Source of the DNA: Asterochloris sp. CNOR1
Lineage: Eukaryota; Chlorophyta; Trebouxiophyceae; Trebouxiales; Trebouxiaceae
Assembly (NCBI GenBank): GCA_963969365.1
Contig: OZ017749.1
Coordinates: 3,224,001-3,288,000, forward strand
Direction: 5' to 3'
DNA length: 64,000 bases
Shown: positions 13,015 through 23,726 of the stretch, piece by piece
Numbering within the stretch: position 1 is the first letter of the stretch
Layout of the letters: each line of letters starts with the position of its first letter
Notes under the pieces: generated by a model
What the model was told of the DNA's origin: nothing
Seen by the model: the letters and a program-made list of their open reading frames with translations, nothing else
The model's database searches: none
Position numbers and translations under genes: made by a program

Positions 13015-13888
13015 ATGGCATCCCAGAATGATGATGTGTTTGGTGAGCGGCAAACGGCAGGCCTGCAGGCCGTGATGCTGCTGCTGCACTCTGGCTACTG
13101 CTGACTGTGCCTCTTGTGCCGCAGGTCTGCCCAGGCCATGGGGCAAGGTGAAATCCCGGCTGTGTGTCTGCCACCTGCGCCAAGCAGTCCTTCCCGCCCG
13201 CAGCATGTTTGACTGAGCCAGTATGCTCTGCTGCAGGTTGTCCTGGGAGCGGGACTGGCTATAGTTGCGTGGGGAGTCTATGCTTACTTCAGCGATGACA
13301 AGGACGTCCAGGTGAAAAGCTGTGACAACAGCCAGTCTTATGTCTGTTCATTCCATGCGCTATTTGACTCGAGTCAGCAGCAGCTGCACCTGACTGAGAA
13401 CAGCTTCTGCCGATGCCATGTGGGAACCTCTCTGTGCACCGCACGACCTTAGCTTCCTGTAGAGGGCACTTGTGAACTTCAATTTTCATTTGCAGGACGT
13501 GACAAGGGACATGCGCAGAGACGCTCGTGGCTACCACGATGACCTGAGGGTGGGTCACAGCTGCTGAACAATGGCAGGGGCAACATGCACAACACAGCTT
13601 CCTATGGGTACATCCAGGGTATCTGATTCCTGCCTGTGCCCTGCCAAGCTGCACGTGCAGGACAAAGGGCCTGCAAGATGTTGGCATGTATGTCTGCCTG
13701 CGCCCTGCTCAGCAAAGTAGGGTGCGGCAGCTCACTGGCCTCAGTGATGTCCATGCAGCCTGGGTGACCACAGACCTGCTGGAGTGCTGAGATGTTGTGG
13801 GTGCCTGCTGCAGAACATTGGGCGGGACAAGGTCAATGATTTCCGCGGCCGCGCAGACGCTGCCAGCAGGGACCTGGGCTTCAAGTAA
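13015..13888 (+). CDS. small single-pass membrane protein (84 aa)
   Basis: Five tiny exons join perfectly: 13015-13042, 13125-13147, 13237-13311, 13496-13549 and 13814-13888 (TAA). The protein starts MASQNDDVFGLPRPWGK, crosses a membrane once with VVLGAGLAIVAWGVYAYF, and ends in a charged tail with DDLR and DKVNDFRGRADAASRDLGFK. No transit peptide is obvious, so the N-terminus may be free and the charged C-terminal half may face a partner on the other side. I do not recognise a family. The size and layout resemble small subunits or assembly factors of organelle membrane complexes, but that is only inference. Consistent phase across four introns makes the gene itself likely. Confidence 0.65.
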
Positions 13889-14266
13889 ACACTGAGCATG
13901 CCTCATGTGGCAGTCTGCAGACATGTGCTGCTGTTGCACAAGAGCACTCTGACGCAACATCACTTAATTGAAACTGAGCAATACACTTGACGGTCAGCAC
14001 TGCTAAGCAAAAGGGAGAGGCAGCAGAGGGTTTGGAAAGATATTGTGCTGCAATCAGAAGCATAAGCTGTGTTTGTGTACCAAAAAAAGTCACCCAGCCT
14101 CTAGGAGGGAGCCTGATCGCCACAAGCCCAAAGAGCTAGGCTGTTGTTCTGAGGCCAAAGTTAGGCTGTTTGTGATTGGTGTTGGTCTTCCCTTGGCTTG
14201 ACTTACAGGCCAGCTTCTGTATGGCAAATAGGCAGGGCAGGCTTGATCAAGAAACCAAGGCTGCCA
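13889..14266. other. intergenic region
   Basis: 378 bases between the small membrane protein gene and the stop of a minus-strand gene; it should contain both 3' UTRs. Nothing else was seen apart from a short A run near 14082. Confidence 0.4.
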
Positions 14267-14519
14267 CTAGTAATTCAGGATCTCATGCAATGCTTCCAGA
14301 TTGGCCTGCTTGAGAGCGCCCACCTGGCTCTCTGGAATGGTTGTTTCCAGCATGCAATGTGAGAGATAATGACTGCTGCACAGCAAGGCCCAGTTGCCTC
14401 TCAGAAGTACCTCGCATTGCTCCCGCACAAGACACAGGCAAAGATCCTTTCACCATCCTTGTACAACGGCATGAGGAGGAATGGCAGATCAAGCATCACT
14501 TCTGCTGTCAAGGCAACAG
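14267..14519 (-). CDS. C-terminal exons of an unrecognised gene
   Basis: Two minus-strand exons look coding and agree in phase: 14519-14411, reading ALTAEVMLDLPFLLMPLYKD then GERIFACVLCGSNAR before GTACTT, and 14372-14267, reading HYLSHCMLETTIPESQVGAL and ending ANLEALHEILNY with TAG. The intron between them would be only 38 bases, shorter than others here, so the exact border is doubtful. Upstream exons probably lie between 14.56 and 15.5 kb; coding-like pieces are NSVQTVVLGSAEPAANGFT near 14.6 kb and PEYQLLGGVTLDGFTSVSTV near 15.1 kb. The CVLCG pair could bind metal. No family recognised. Confidence 0.35.
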
Positions 14520-16479
14520 CTCAGCACAAAATTGCACCTTGTGAAGCCATTTGCCGCTGGTTCTGCACTGCCCAAGACCACTGTCTGCACTGAGTTCCTG
14601 CACTGCTGAAGCAGCTCCGCCATGTGCTGCAGCCAGCAGCCCTAAGCCTTTCATGAACACTAAACATCTGCTGTCAACTGCAGAAGCAGGCCCGGCAGCC
14701 AATCTGCTGCACGAACACTGGGTACATTCTGTGTGACCCATGCCATACATTGAGGCAGGAGGTGCCTGCTGCAAGGGTGCAATTGCCTGTTATGGTCACC
14801 ACACCACCACTACCCCGACCTGCAGCTGCAGCAGCCGCCTTGACCAGCATATGCTCCTGCGCGGGAGTTCATCAGGCACAACATTGGGACCTGCACGTGT
14901 AGGCAGCACCATGGCTGAGGGCACACACAATCACATCTGGGACTAATGAGCTGAAGCGCCACTGCAGGTTTCATGTCAGGCTCAGCTAATCTTTGCAGTC
15001 TGGCTGGCTGCCTCTTCAGCAGTGGCTTCCAGCCCATCAGAGGTCATCTAGGCTGCTGAGTATGATAAAGACAGGGTTGCTTATTGAGATGTACCCACTG
15101 TGGACACAGAGGTGAAGCCATCAAGGGTCACCCCGCCCAATAGCTGATACTCGGGTCTCACTTGGCCTCATCTGTTATGGCCAGGCAGGCATGGCAGGCG
15201 TACAGCAAACAGAAATTGCATGCTGCTGCCCGCTGCTGGCCAGGGCCAGGGCCTGATGCACTCTGTAGAGTGCAGATCACCGAAGCAGCAGCGTGCCGCC
15301 CGTCTCTTGCCACGCCCTAGATCCCTTGAGCTCCTCTCGCTCCAGCAGTGTGCTTTGCCTTGATCTCAGCACCAGCAGCTGCTAGGCAGGGGGGTCTGCT
15401 TGACGCTGCAGCCTCGACTTGACATATATCTGAAGTCTTCCTGGCGGCTCAGGAAAGCCATGTACAGAAGACCTCAGCATCAACTCTGGTGTTAGGTGGG
15501 CAGCTGCGACACAGCAGCGGCAGCTCTGCAGCGCTGGCATGCTGCTTGCGCAGCGCAAGTTCACCGTAAGGAGTGCAGCCGCTTGCGGTCCTCACTGTCC
15601 TCACTCGGTGGCAGCAGCCTTATTGGATCTGCCCTGCTGGCTGCTAGGGCCAGCTGGCCCCGCTCTGCTGTGCCCAGCCTTTCCTGCTGCAGCGGTGGAC
15701 AGACATCTTTTTTTCTCTATTTGTTCTGCAGCACATGTGGCTGGCGGAGTCAGGTCTGCCTCCAGGCTCAGCAGCTTTGCCCACCTGGCCTCCAATTGAC
15801 ATATACTCTTCTCAAGGTTCAAGGAGCCTCACATGCAAGGCTCATCATAATCAATTGTGGAGGAGCCAGACTTTCCTTCCACCCACTTTTGACAGGCCTG
15901 CGGCCTCTCGCTCTGCCCAGGGTGGTAGACTCAACAGAAGCCCTTTAGCAAGACAAGGTTTCTCTGGTCGTGGCTGTCCTGTTCCGGTGCAGTACTCCTT
16001 GAGAGGCTAGCTGCATCCAGGGGCCCACCATGCAGCTGCTGCAAGCTGGGCCTTCCAGCAGGGGCACTTTGCCATCTCCCAGACCGGCACAGTATGCAAG
16101 GAGAAGCTCACGATTGCTGCAGCACATCCACGTGCAGGTGACCGGCAGAGTCAGCCTGAGCAAGGGCACCAACTTCTGCACCAAGCAGAAGGACCATCCA
16201 TTGCACCAAATGGAAGGCTGGACTGCTGCTTACAGGCAGGAAGTGCAGCCATGCAGGCCTCAGATATGGCCTCTGAGGCTCATAGGCCATCAAGGCACCC
16301 CCAAAAGACTCGTCACAAGCATGCCGCTGTGCAGGTAGGCCGGCATCAGAGCCTGCTTGAGCCATCAGTTCCGCACCTGGTCCTTATTTGCGTCCTGCAA
16401 AGTGGAAGGCCTAGCTTGCTGTGCCTGCACAAGTGCTGCCGTCAGCTTTGCAGACAAGCAGTGGTCACCTGCTCTGCAG
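14520..16479. other. unresolved region with possible exons on both strands
   Basis: About 2 kb in which no complete model was found. The minus strand probably holds upstream exons of the gene ending at 14267. The plus strand between 15.5 and 16.45 kb probably holds the 5' exons of the Tmem14-like gene, for example a transit-peptide-like start near 15.54 kb and a piece HMWLAESGLPPGSAALPTW after a CTGCAG near 15.73 kb. No RNA gene or repeat was seen. Confidence 0.3.
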
Positions 16480-17952
16480 GACTACACGCTTGGCGTGCCT
16501 TTTGGAATCATTGTTGCAATGAGCGGCCTCGTGGGCCTTGCCTTTGGGGTGAGGAGGCACGTCGTGCCATTCCCATGCAGTAGAGAGTACGGACTGCTGT
16601 CCCTGCCCATAGGAGTGTGGCACGACATGTCAGGCAGCCTGCCGAGGAAGCCTGCTGCTGTGCAGGCAGGACTTTGGGCAATTCTCATTGGAGTCCTTGG
16701 CACCCTGGTGTACACTTTGGGATCCATGACCGCAATGGAGTCTCATGCTGGAAAGCATCCACAAAAGTGGAAGACGGCGGCCATGTCGGCCATCTCTGGC
16801 TGCCTTTCCTGGGTCTACTACAAGTGGGCCATCAGGGATGTGCCAGGTGGGCTGGGCCTGGAGTGCACGCAGCTGGGCAGGAAACTGGCTGCCGACCCTG
16901 CTCTCTGGGCATCTGCTGCATGCTGTGCTGCCGCTTGTAACCATGTTTGGAGGACCAGACTCAGGCATGCATCAGAGGGATTTCACATGCTGTCATGGCC
17001 TGTGCAGGTGCGGGCCTCGTCACCGCGCTCTGTGTCGCCAGCAGCTTCATGTGCCTGTACATGTGCTACATTGTGGTGGCAGGCGGAAGCCGGCCCCAGC
17101 CAAAGGCAGGCAAGGTCTCCCCTGCCGTGTCTGGCAGCAGCAGGGATCCTTTGGCAACACAGGACGCAGATGGCTGGGGGAGCCGCGCCTCCGCCAGAGA
17201 TGAAGGTGTCCCAAGGAGCAGCCACCACAAAAGCCATGCCCAGCACCAGCCTCAGCCTGATCACTCCCTGGCTCAGCCCGCCAGTACTGGCATGCGGTCA
17301 GAGCCTGCCATGGCAACCACGACCATGGCTGAAGGGGACCAGGCTGCAATGGAGCAGGTGGGTGACTGGTGTGCTGAGCCGGCAGCCTGTGCCACTGTGT
17401 GCTGTCAAACTGCTCTGCGGGGAAAGATGCCCTCTGTGCACGGCAACCGTAGCTTGCTGACATTAGAGAAGCACTGCTGGCAGAGGAGTACGTGAGCCTC
17501 TATGGCCACCTCGTGTTGCAGGTCATCAACGCTGCAGTTGCCCAGGGGCTGGAGAATCAGCTGCAGGGCGCAGTGGAGAATGTGCTGACAGACCCAAACA
17601 CAAACCTGAAGTTGGGACTACAGGTGAACAACGCGCTGTCTGCATGCCACAGCAATGAGTCTCCGTTTCAGCCATTATGCCGCCTGCCCTGTAGGCGAAT
17701 ATCAACACACTTCTCGCAGTCACAGGTGAGGCATTCTCAAAGAAGTCTGTGTGGCTGGTCTGCAGCATGAAATTTTAGCAGGGCTTTGCTGCAGGTGTGA
17801 TTCTCTTCTGGCGAGGTATCTGGACCATGTGCGACACATTCTTGGGGAGCTCCCTGCCTTTGGATCTGGCCTCAGTGCTGATAGGCCTGAGCATCATGGC
17901 CCTGATCAAATTCCTGAAGCTGCCACTGGCTGAGAGCTTGCCGGGGACCTGA
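16480..17952 (+). CDS. Tmem14/FAX-like membrane protein, 5' end uncertain
   Basis: Six exons join in phase: 16480-16548, 16666-16846, 17008-17357, 17522-17623, 17695-17725 and 17795-17952 (TGA). The first three encode four hydrophobic helices (DYTLGVPFGIIVAMSGLVGL, AGLWAILIGVLGTLVYTLGS, AAMSAISGCLSWVYYKWAI, AGLVTALCVASSFMCLYMCY). Their order and spacing match the Tmem14 fold, which in plants includes the FAX fatty-acid exporters of the plastid envelope. A Ser/Pro/His-rich linker of about 95 aa follows, then two more hydrophobic stretches (VILFWRGIWTMCDTFLG and LASVLIGLSIMALIKFL). That C-terminal part is not in canonical Tmem14 proteins. A transit peptide would be expected upstream but was not assigned. 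The family call is moderate; substrate transport is inferred only from the FAX family. Confidence 0.55.
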
Positions 17953-18261
17953 GCACAACCGTTTACCAAGCTTGTACAGTACTGTTTCCGAAGGCTACAC
18001 ATAAATGCTGATCCTGTTGACGCTGATTTCTTTGGCAGCCTGTTGTGACTTGATTTGAACGCTATGCCCAGTGACACAGAGGAGACAAGATGTTGGAACG
18101 AAATGGCAAGTCATCTGGCAAGCAAGCCATTCATCTGCCCGCTTCATCACAAGCAATGGTTCATTGAAGATGCATGGGCAATAGATGTTCCTACGGGTCT
18201 TCCATGGGCAGCAAGTCGTGAGGAGTTCCGTGGTCATGGTAGCAAGGAGCTTTGCAGCCCG

Positions 18262-19301
18262 TCATGAGGCGGGGGCCTCAGGCTCGACTGAGACGGCACG
18301 CTTTTTCAGCGCAACAGCAAAATCCACCAGTGTTGTCGTGTCTTCCATTGTCTGCAGCACACAAGCTTGTCATGAGAAGTGTGCAGCATCAAGCAGCACG
18401 CTCTAGGCAGGCAGAGATTGGCCACCAGCAGGGATTGCCCATGTTGTACTGGCAGGTACTGCAACACTTTACTGGGCAACTACTTCACCCCCTAGGCAGG
18501 GCATCATGATGAGGTACATTGATGTCTCAGGCCATGTCTTGACCATTGCACTCACCCTTTGCCTCCAGTGCTCCAGCACAAGGTCAAGCAGATCGTCCCG
18601 GGTAGTCAAGCTTGCCTGGAGTGTCAAGAGGTCATGCTTCTGGGCTGCAGCAGGGCAACAAGTGTGTGTGTGTCCCAGAAGGAGGGAGAGTCGCAATGAC
18701 ATAGCACCTGAAGAGCTGGCAGGATGCCGAGCAGACATGCTCACCATATTTTCGCAGCGCCGGCACCTGCAGGTAGCAGAGCAAAGTCCCTCAGGTAAAT
18801 GTCAGCTCAAAATGGCCTGCTGTGAAGGTGCCACTATTCATGCGCCAACCCTCCATGAGCGAGGATCCATCAGCCAGCTCAGCAGGTAGAGGCCAGTTGA
18901 GGGACAGCAGCCTGGCAGGAACGCGCATCTGCTATGGTGGGCCATTGCAAATGGCATGCTTGATCTTGGCCATGCTGCACCTCTTGCCATGTTCTGCTCA
19001 CTTTCAGCAGCCAAAAAGAGCTTTACTGCCAGCAAAGGCGCCCAGGCATGGCCACACTCTAGATCTAGAACGCGTCGGGGTGGCATGCAGGGTGCCTGCA
19101 AATTCTTGTTCTGGCCCATCATTGGCCCTGGCTCTCTGATGGCATCACCTTGAGCCTATTCAGCAAGTCCAAGCTGCTTAGCCTCCCGCCTGACTGTCCT
19201 CCATTTCGAGTGCCTGAGCGCTCAGCCTCTGAGGTGTTCATTCCCTTCCGGGCGCCTGTGCGAGCCCTTTCCTGCCCTTGCCGCACCCTGCTGGCAACCA
19301 T
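18262..19301 (-). CDS. unrecognised protein, partial exon model
   Basis: The likely start is the ATG at 19301; the first exon 19301-19149 encodes a basic, disordered N-terminus ending RLSSLDLLNRLK before GTGATG. Near 18.93-18.79 kb a coding-like piece reads RMRVPARLLSLNWPLPAELA. A clean exon at 18615-18556 reads ASLTTRDDLLDLVLEHWRQR. The last exon 18351-18262 reads TMEDTTTLVDFAVALKKR and ends in TGA. The middle joins are unresolved, including a 22-base candidate exon near 18.75 kb. The helical, charged C-terminus suggests a complex subunit, but I recognise no family. Confidence 0.4.
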
Positions 19302-19713
19302 GTTGCAAGTTGCCTCCGTTTGCAAGGCCTGGGAAATCCTTTGACTCCTTGCAGAGTACCGGCAGTGCTAATTGATAGAGCTGCACTGCAGCACAGCTGA
19401 AGCCAGTTAGTTCTGAAGCACAGAGATTCAGGAGGAGCTAATGCAGCGCAGTGCTCTTTTGCATTCTTGGAACGATTTCTCAGCGATTGAGGGAGCTGTA
19501 GACAGCCCCAGCAACAGCCATGAAGCCCTATATACATCGAGGAGCAGCCAGATCGGTCAGGTCAGAGCTGCCAAGGCCTCACACTACATTATTGAGGAGC
19601 CAGGGCGCAGCGGGCAGGCTTGTGAGGGCAGCCGTCCCTGGTCTGATGCTGGCAGGTGGCCTGCCAGCACCGTCTGCACGAGCTTCACATAATGCAGGCC
19701 GAGCTGCAACCCC

Positions 19714-20434
19714 ATGCATCTCCTGCATGCAGCAGCACTGCCAGCACAGGCCTACAGCAGCCAGAGAACTCAATCAAGAAGTCTCAGATCAACTGGGGAA
19801 GGAGCTGTTTGCGCTGCAAAGGCCAGCTTGACCCACAGCTACATCCCTGCGCCAGACCTGCAAATGAAAAGAATTGCTGGCGATGGGCGATGCCTGTTCA
19901 GAGCGACTGCCTGCGCGGTTCACCACCTGGAGACAGGTGCGCAGGAGGCGCAGCCGAAGCACACAGCAGTGCCTGCCAGAATTGCCTCTCATGGTGTCAA
20001 ATTTTGCAGGAACCTTTGCAAGCCCAGCGCAGGAGTTGCAGGCTGCAGACGACCTGCGAGCCAATGTCTGCCAGGAGTTGCAGGTAGGAGGCTCTCACTG
20101 CCCGCCTGCGGGTGCCACAGCTCCCTGGCTACACTACCTCCTGACCCTGCAGAGGCATCAGGCTGACGTGGAGCCATTTCTGGAGCAGCCATTTGACAGC
20201 TATGTTCAGGGAATGAGGAGACCCAGCACATGGGGAGGGGAACCAGAGCTTTCTGTGTTGCCGCACTGTATCAAGCGTCCAGTCAAAGTTTGGATGCTGG
20301 CAGCCACAGGCCTTCAGGTTTTCAGCCAGTACGGGGAGGACTTATACTCTTCAGAGTCAGTGAACATCCTTTTCAATGGGGTAGGGCACTATGATGCACT
20401 CGTGAAACGCCAACAGCTGCACTCGAAGCTCTAG
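19714..20434 (+). CDS. OTU-family cysteine protease (deubiquitinase)
   Basis: Three exons (19714-19936, 20010-20083, 20153-20434, stop TAG) give 192 aa in one frame. The OTU signature is complete: GDGRCLFRA carries the catalytic Asp and Cys, followed by the typical helix DDLRANVCQELQ, then EPFLEQPFDSYVQGM, the STWGGEPEL motif, and GHYDAL with the catalytic His near the C-terminus. OTU proteases cut ubiquitin chains or ubiquitin-like conjugates; chain preference cannot be read from sequence. The start chosen is the first ATG of the open exon. The 50 residues before the OTU core are Ser/Ala-rich and could be a targeting sequence, or part of a longer gene with exons at 19.44-19.7 kb. Confidence 0.85.
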
Positions 20435-21082
20435 TGCCCCTTCAAAATGCCTGTCAGATCAGTAAAACCTAGACACCAAAGGTCAACGCATAAAGACGTT
20501 CATGGAGCCCACAAAAGCACCGTGGGCTGTGCCAACAAGACAGGAGCACTCAGGTCCGATGCCAAGTCATGGGTGAGAAGGCCTGGATCACCCACTGCAA
20601 GACATCCCGGCCCTTCTGTAAGTTGTTGAGCAGGTGATGCGCGTGCAGGGGCAAAGGTGTATTGCCACAAGAACCAACGCAGGCACCATGGGCCAGGTGT
20701 GCTTGTAGCTCCCGTCGCAGCCTGCATCGGTTGTTTACCTGGTGATTGATCCATATGTCTGCAGGTCTGATGCAAGGGGAGCACTGATGGCGCCAGCAGC
20801 AGCGCCATCGGCAAGGTGATGCTCCTGCCAGAGACTTGCAGCAGTGACATCAGCATTCAGCCGCTTCTTAGACTGTTGGAAATGAGCCTTCGAATATGCT
20901 TGAGCAGGCATACAGGTTGCTGCCCACATCTGTAGTGCACCCAGCAAGCACAGCAGTCTCTGCTCACAAGGTAGCAATGTATTGCAGCAAAGCATTCACT
21001 GCAAACTTGCTGTGTCAGTACCTTCATCCTGGCACATGATAGATTGGCAGCATGCCAGCCTCAAAAGCAAGCACCTGGGTCA
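20435..21082. other. intergenic region
   Basis: About 650 bases between the OTU protease stop and the first ATG of the PTPA exon. The reading frame of the PTPA exon stays open from about 21044, so part may be 5' UTR or an earlier coding start. Nothing else was recognised on either strand. Confidence 0.35.
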
Positions 21083-23545
21083 ATGTCATGCTGCAGCCCG
21101 GCGCAGCCTCTCCCTTCCTGGCCGCCTGCGCCTCAGCTGGCCACATCTGTGCCCTCCGGGACGCCCGTGCGGGCCCTCATCTCGGTTCAGCCTCGCATGC
21201 CTGCGAAACTGGAGGGCAGCCTGCCGACCTCTGTTGAGCCCCAGGCTGCTGCCTTCCAGCAGCAGCCTCCTGTGAAAAGCCCCATGCAGCGGGGCAGTGG
21301 GGGCGCTGCAACCCAGGATGCACTGCAGCAGCATCAGCAGCATCAGCAGGACCGGCAGGCAGCCAGGCAGTCTGGTGGTCCTGAGGCCTCTGTTGCACCA
21401 GCCAGCACGGCGCCTACCCACAGCTTAGCCAACGGCGCCTTGACGTCACAGGCAGCAGCAGGGGAACCAAAGCACTCAGTCTCGACACAGTTGCCGCCAG
21501 CAGGCTCCGCAGAGCAGCCGCAGGGGCCAGGCGCTGCGAAGCCGGCACCCCAGGCGCAGCAGCATACTTTCAGGCGTGCCACCAAGCAGATCACCACCGA
21601 GCAACAGCTGCAGGCATTCCTGGCGTCACCCGCAGTGCGCAGCTTTGTGGGCTTCATTCTGTCGCTGAATGAAGCGGTCCACGGGCAGCGCCTCTCCCAC
21701 CCCTGCCCCGTGTCAGAGGTGGCCCACGGCCTCGTGGCGCACCTGCAGCGGCTCAGCCAGTGGGTGGATGACATTCCCCCAGTCAACCAGGTGGGTCGAG
21801 TGGCTGGCAAGTAGGCGCGCTGTGCAGATGAGTCAAGCCTGTTGCTGGCAAGACCCCTGGCAAAGCTCAGGCCCCGGCTGGGTGCTGTGGACTCTGGCTG
21901 CTGTCTAGGGAGACCTGTGCCAGGGCGGCGCACAGCTGTCAGGGCAGCGCCAGCCCATACTGGGAGCCAGCTTGCTGAACAGCTTAGGCAAACAGATTCA
22001 AGGTCTGCAGCAAGCTTCACAGGTCACAGACCGCTGCCCCCTGCCTCGTGGGCAGCGTGCCCCCCTGCCTGCAGGCGCTGCGTTATGGCAACCCTGCCTT
22101 CCGGGAGTGGCATGCGCGCATGGTGGAGGCAGCCGAGCCCATGGTGCATGCCCTGTTGCCGCCCCAGCTGCAGGCTGCTGCTCCAGAGCTGGCCTCCTAT
22201 TGGGAGGCTGCCTTTGGACACCCTGGCAGGCTGGACTATGGCACCGGGCATGAGACCACCTTTGTCGCCTTCTTGTATGGGCTGGCACGGTTGGGGCTTG
22301 TTGGGGACGGGGAGCGGGAGGCCTTTGTGACCAGGGTATTTGCGGCGTACCTCGCGCTCATCCGCAAGGTGCAGATCACCTACTGGTGCGTGCGCCAGGC
22401 TCCTGAGGGTGCACCTGCTGCTGGCCACCTGATGTGCGCCCTGCAAGCTGTCTGGGCTCTTGTTCTGCTGTAGATCTGTCTGGCCTGGTGCCTGCTGCTG
22501 CTGCCAGGTGCCCTGCTGCTTGCGGATGTAAGCAGTTGCACAGAACTTAGTGCAGCAACAGTGTGCAGTGTTGGGCTCAGCAGGTGGTCTCACTGCAGGC
22601 TGGAGCCAGCAGGATCCCATGGCTGCTGGGGACTGGATGACTACCAGTTTCTGCCCTACCTCTGGGGGTCTGGCCAGCTCCTCGGCAACCCCCTGATCCA
22701 GCCCAGCAGCATTCACAATGATCAGATAGTGAACACGTACGCTGACGAGTACCTCTACCTGGGCTGCATCCGCTTCATCAGGCAGGCAAGCCATGGCATG
22801 TTGTGCAGACAGATAGGCCCCAGCCACAAGACCTTCAATGCAAGCAGACTGCCATGTTCACATCATAAGCGGCCACACTAAACAGCCCTGCCATATGCAT
22901 GTGCTGTGCAGACCCAGGCTCAAGCTCAGACAGCCAGCCCCTGGCAACTGTGGTGAGCATCATGGTGAACACAAAGGACTGCTTGGAGACTCTCACAGCT
23001 GGCCCCCACCCAGAGGCGCCACTGGCAATCATTGGGCAGCCCCAGGCTCAAGCATGTACAGCTGGCCCTCAGCAATGTGCGTTGAGCATTGTCCTGGCAC
23101 CGCAGAGCCTGCTGGACAGTCTCAGAGACTTCGCAAATGGGCCTTCCACTGACAGCAGGTCCGCAGTGACCATTGAGTTGCTCAGCGCGTCTTCGCTGAG
23201 TCCCCTCCTGTTGTGTAAGTGCAGGTCAAGAAAGGAGCCCTTGCAGAGACGTCGCCCATGATCAACGACATCAGTGGCGTGCCTAAGTGGGAGAAGGTGA
23301 GTGATACTGGCTGCAATCCCCTTGGCCGCCTACCATTGTTCAGACCTTTGTCTCATGTGTCTCAAAGGTGCTGAGCTGGGTGGCTGTCTGGCAGATTGGA
23401 GCTTGCCAAATAGCTGCAGGTGAACAGTGGCATGATTAAGATGTACCAGGTTGAGGTGTTGTCCAAGCTACCTATCATGCAGCACTTTCTGTTCGGCTCC
23501 TTGCTTCCGCTGGACTGTGCCGACAGCAGCGCGGCCAACCACTGA
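21083..23545 (+). CDS. PP2A phosphatase activator (PTPA)
   Basis: PTPA is a peptidyl-prolyl isomerase-like chaperone that activates protein phosphatase 2A. Five exons join in frame: 21083-21790, 22075-22385, 22599-22785, 23225-23296 and 23420-23545 (TGA), about 467 aa. The first 150 residues are Gln/Ala/Pro-rich and unlike the family. The conserved core then runs [87 protein letters not shown] and [13 protein letters not shown], all PTPA hallmarks including the nucleotide-contact DYGTGHE segment. Intron 3 starts GCAAGC (GC-AG type). The start ATG is the first in the open exon; an upstream exon is possible. The long disordered N-terminus may be a regulatory or localisation extension. Confidence 0.93.
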
Positions 23546-23726
23546 CACCACCAGTTCTCATCCTCCTGAATCCATTGCTGTTGCAAATCATTTGCATGCC
23601 AGTCCATTTGAACGTTGCCAAGCAATGCCCGCCCAACTTTCTCTCGAAGCTTTCTGACCGGGCCTGCCACATTCAGAATCCCGCATAATTTCTGGCATGT
23701 GCTGAGCTGTCACAGATCAGAACGAC

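Noticed and set aside
22905-23075. Imperfect repeat around CCCAGGCTCAAGC in a PTPA intron
   Set aside because: The two copies match over a short core only and have no coding or splice meaning.
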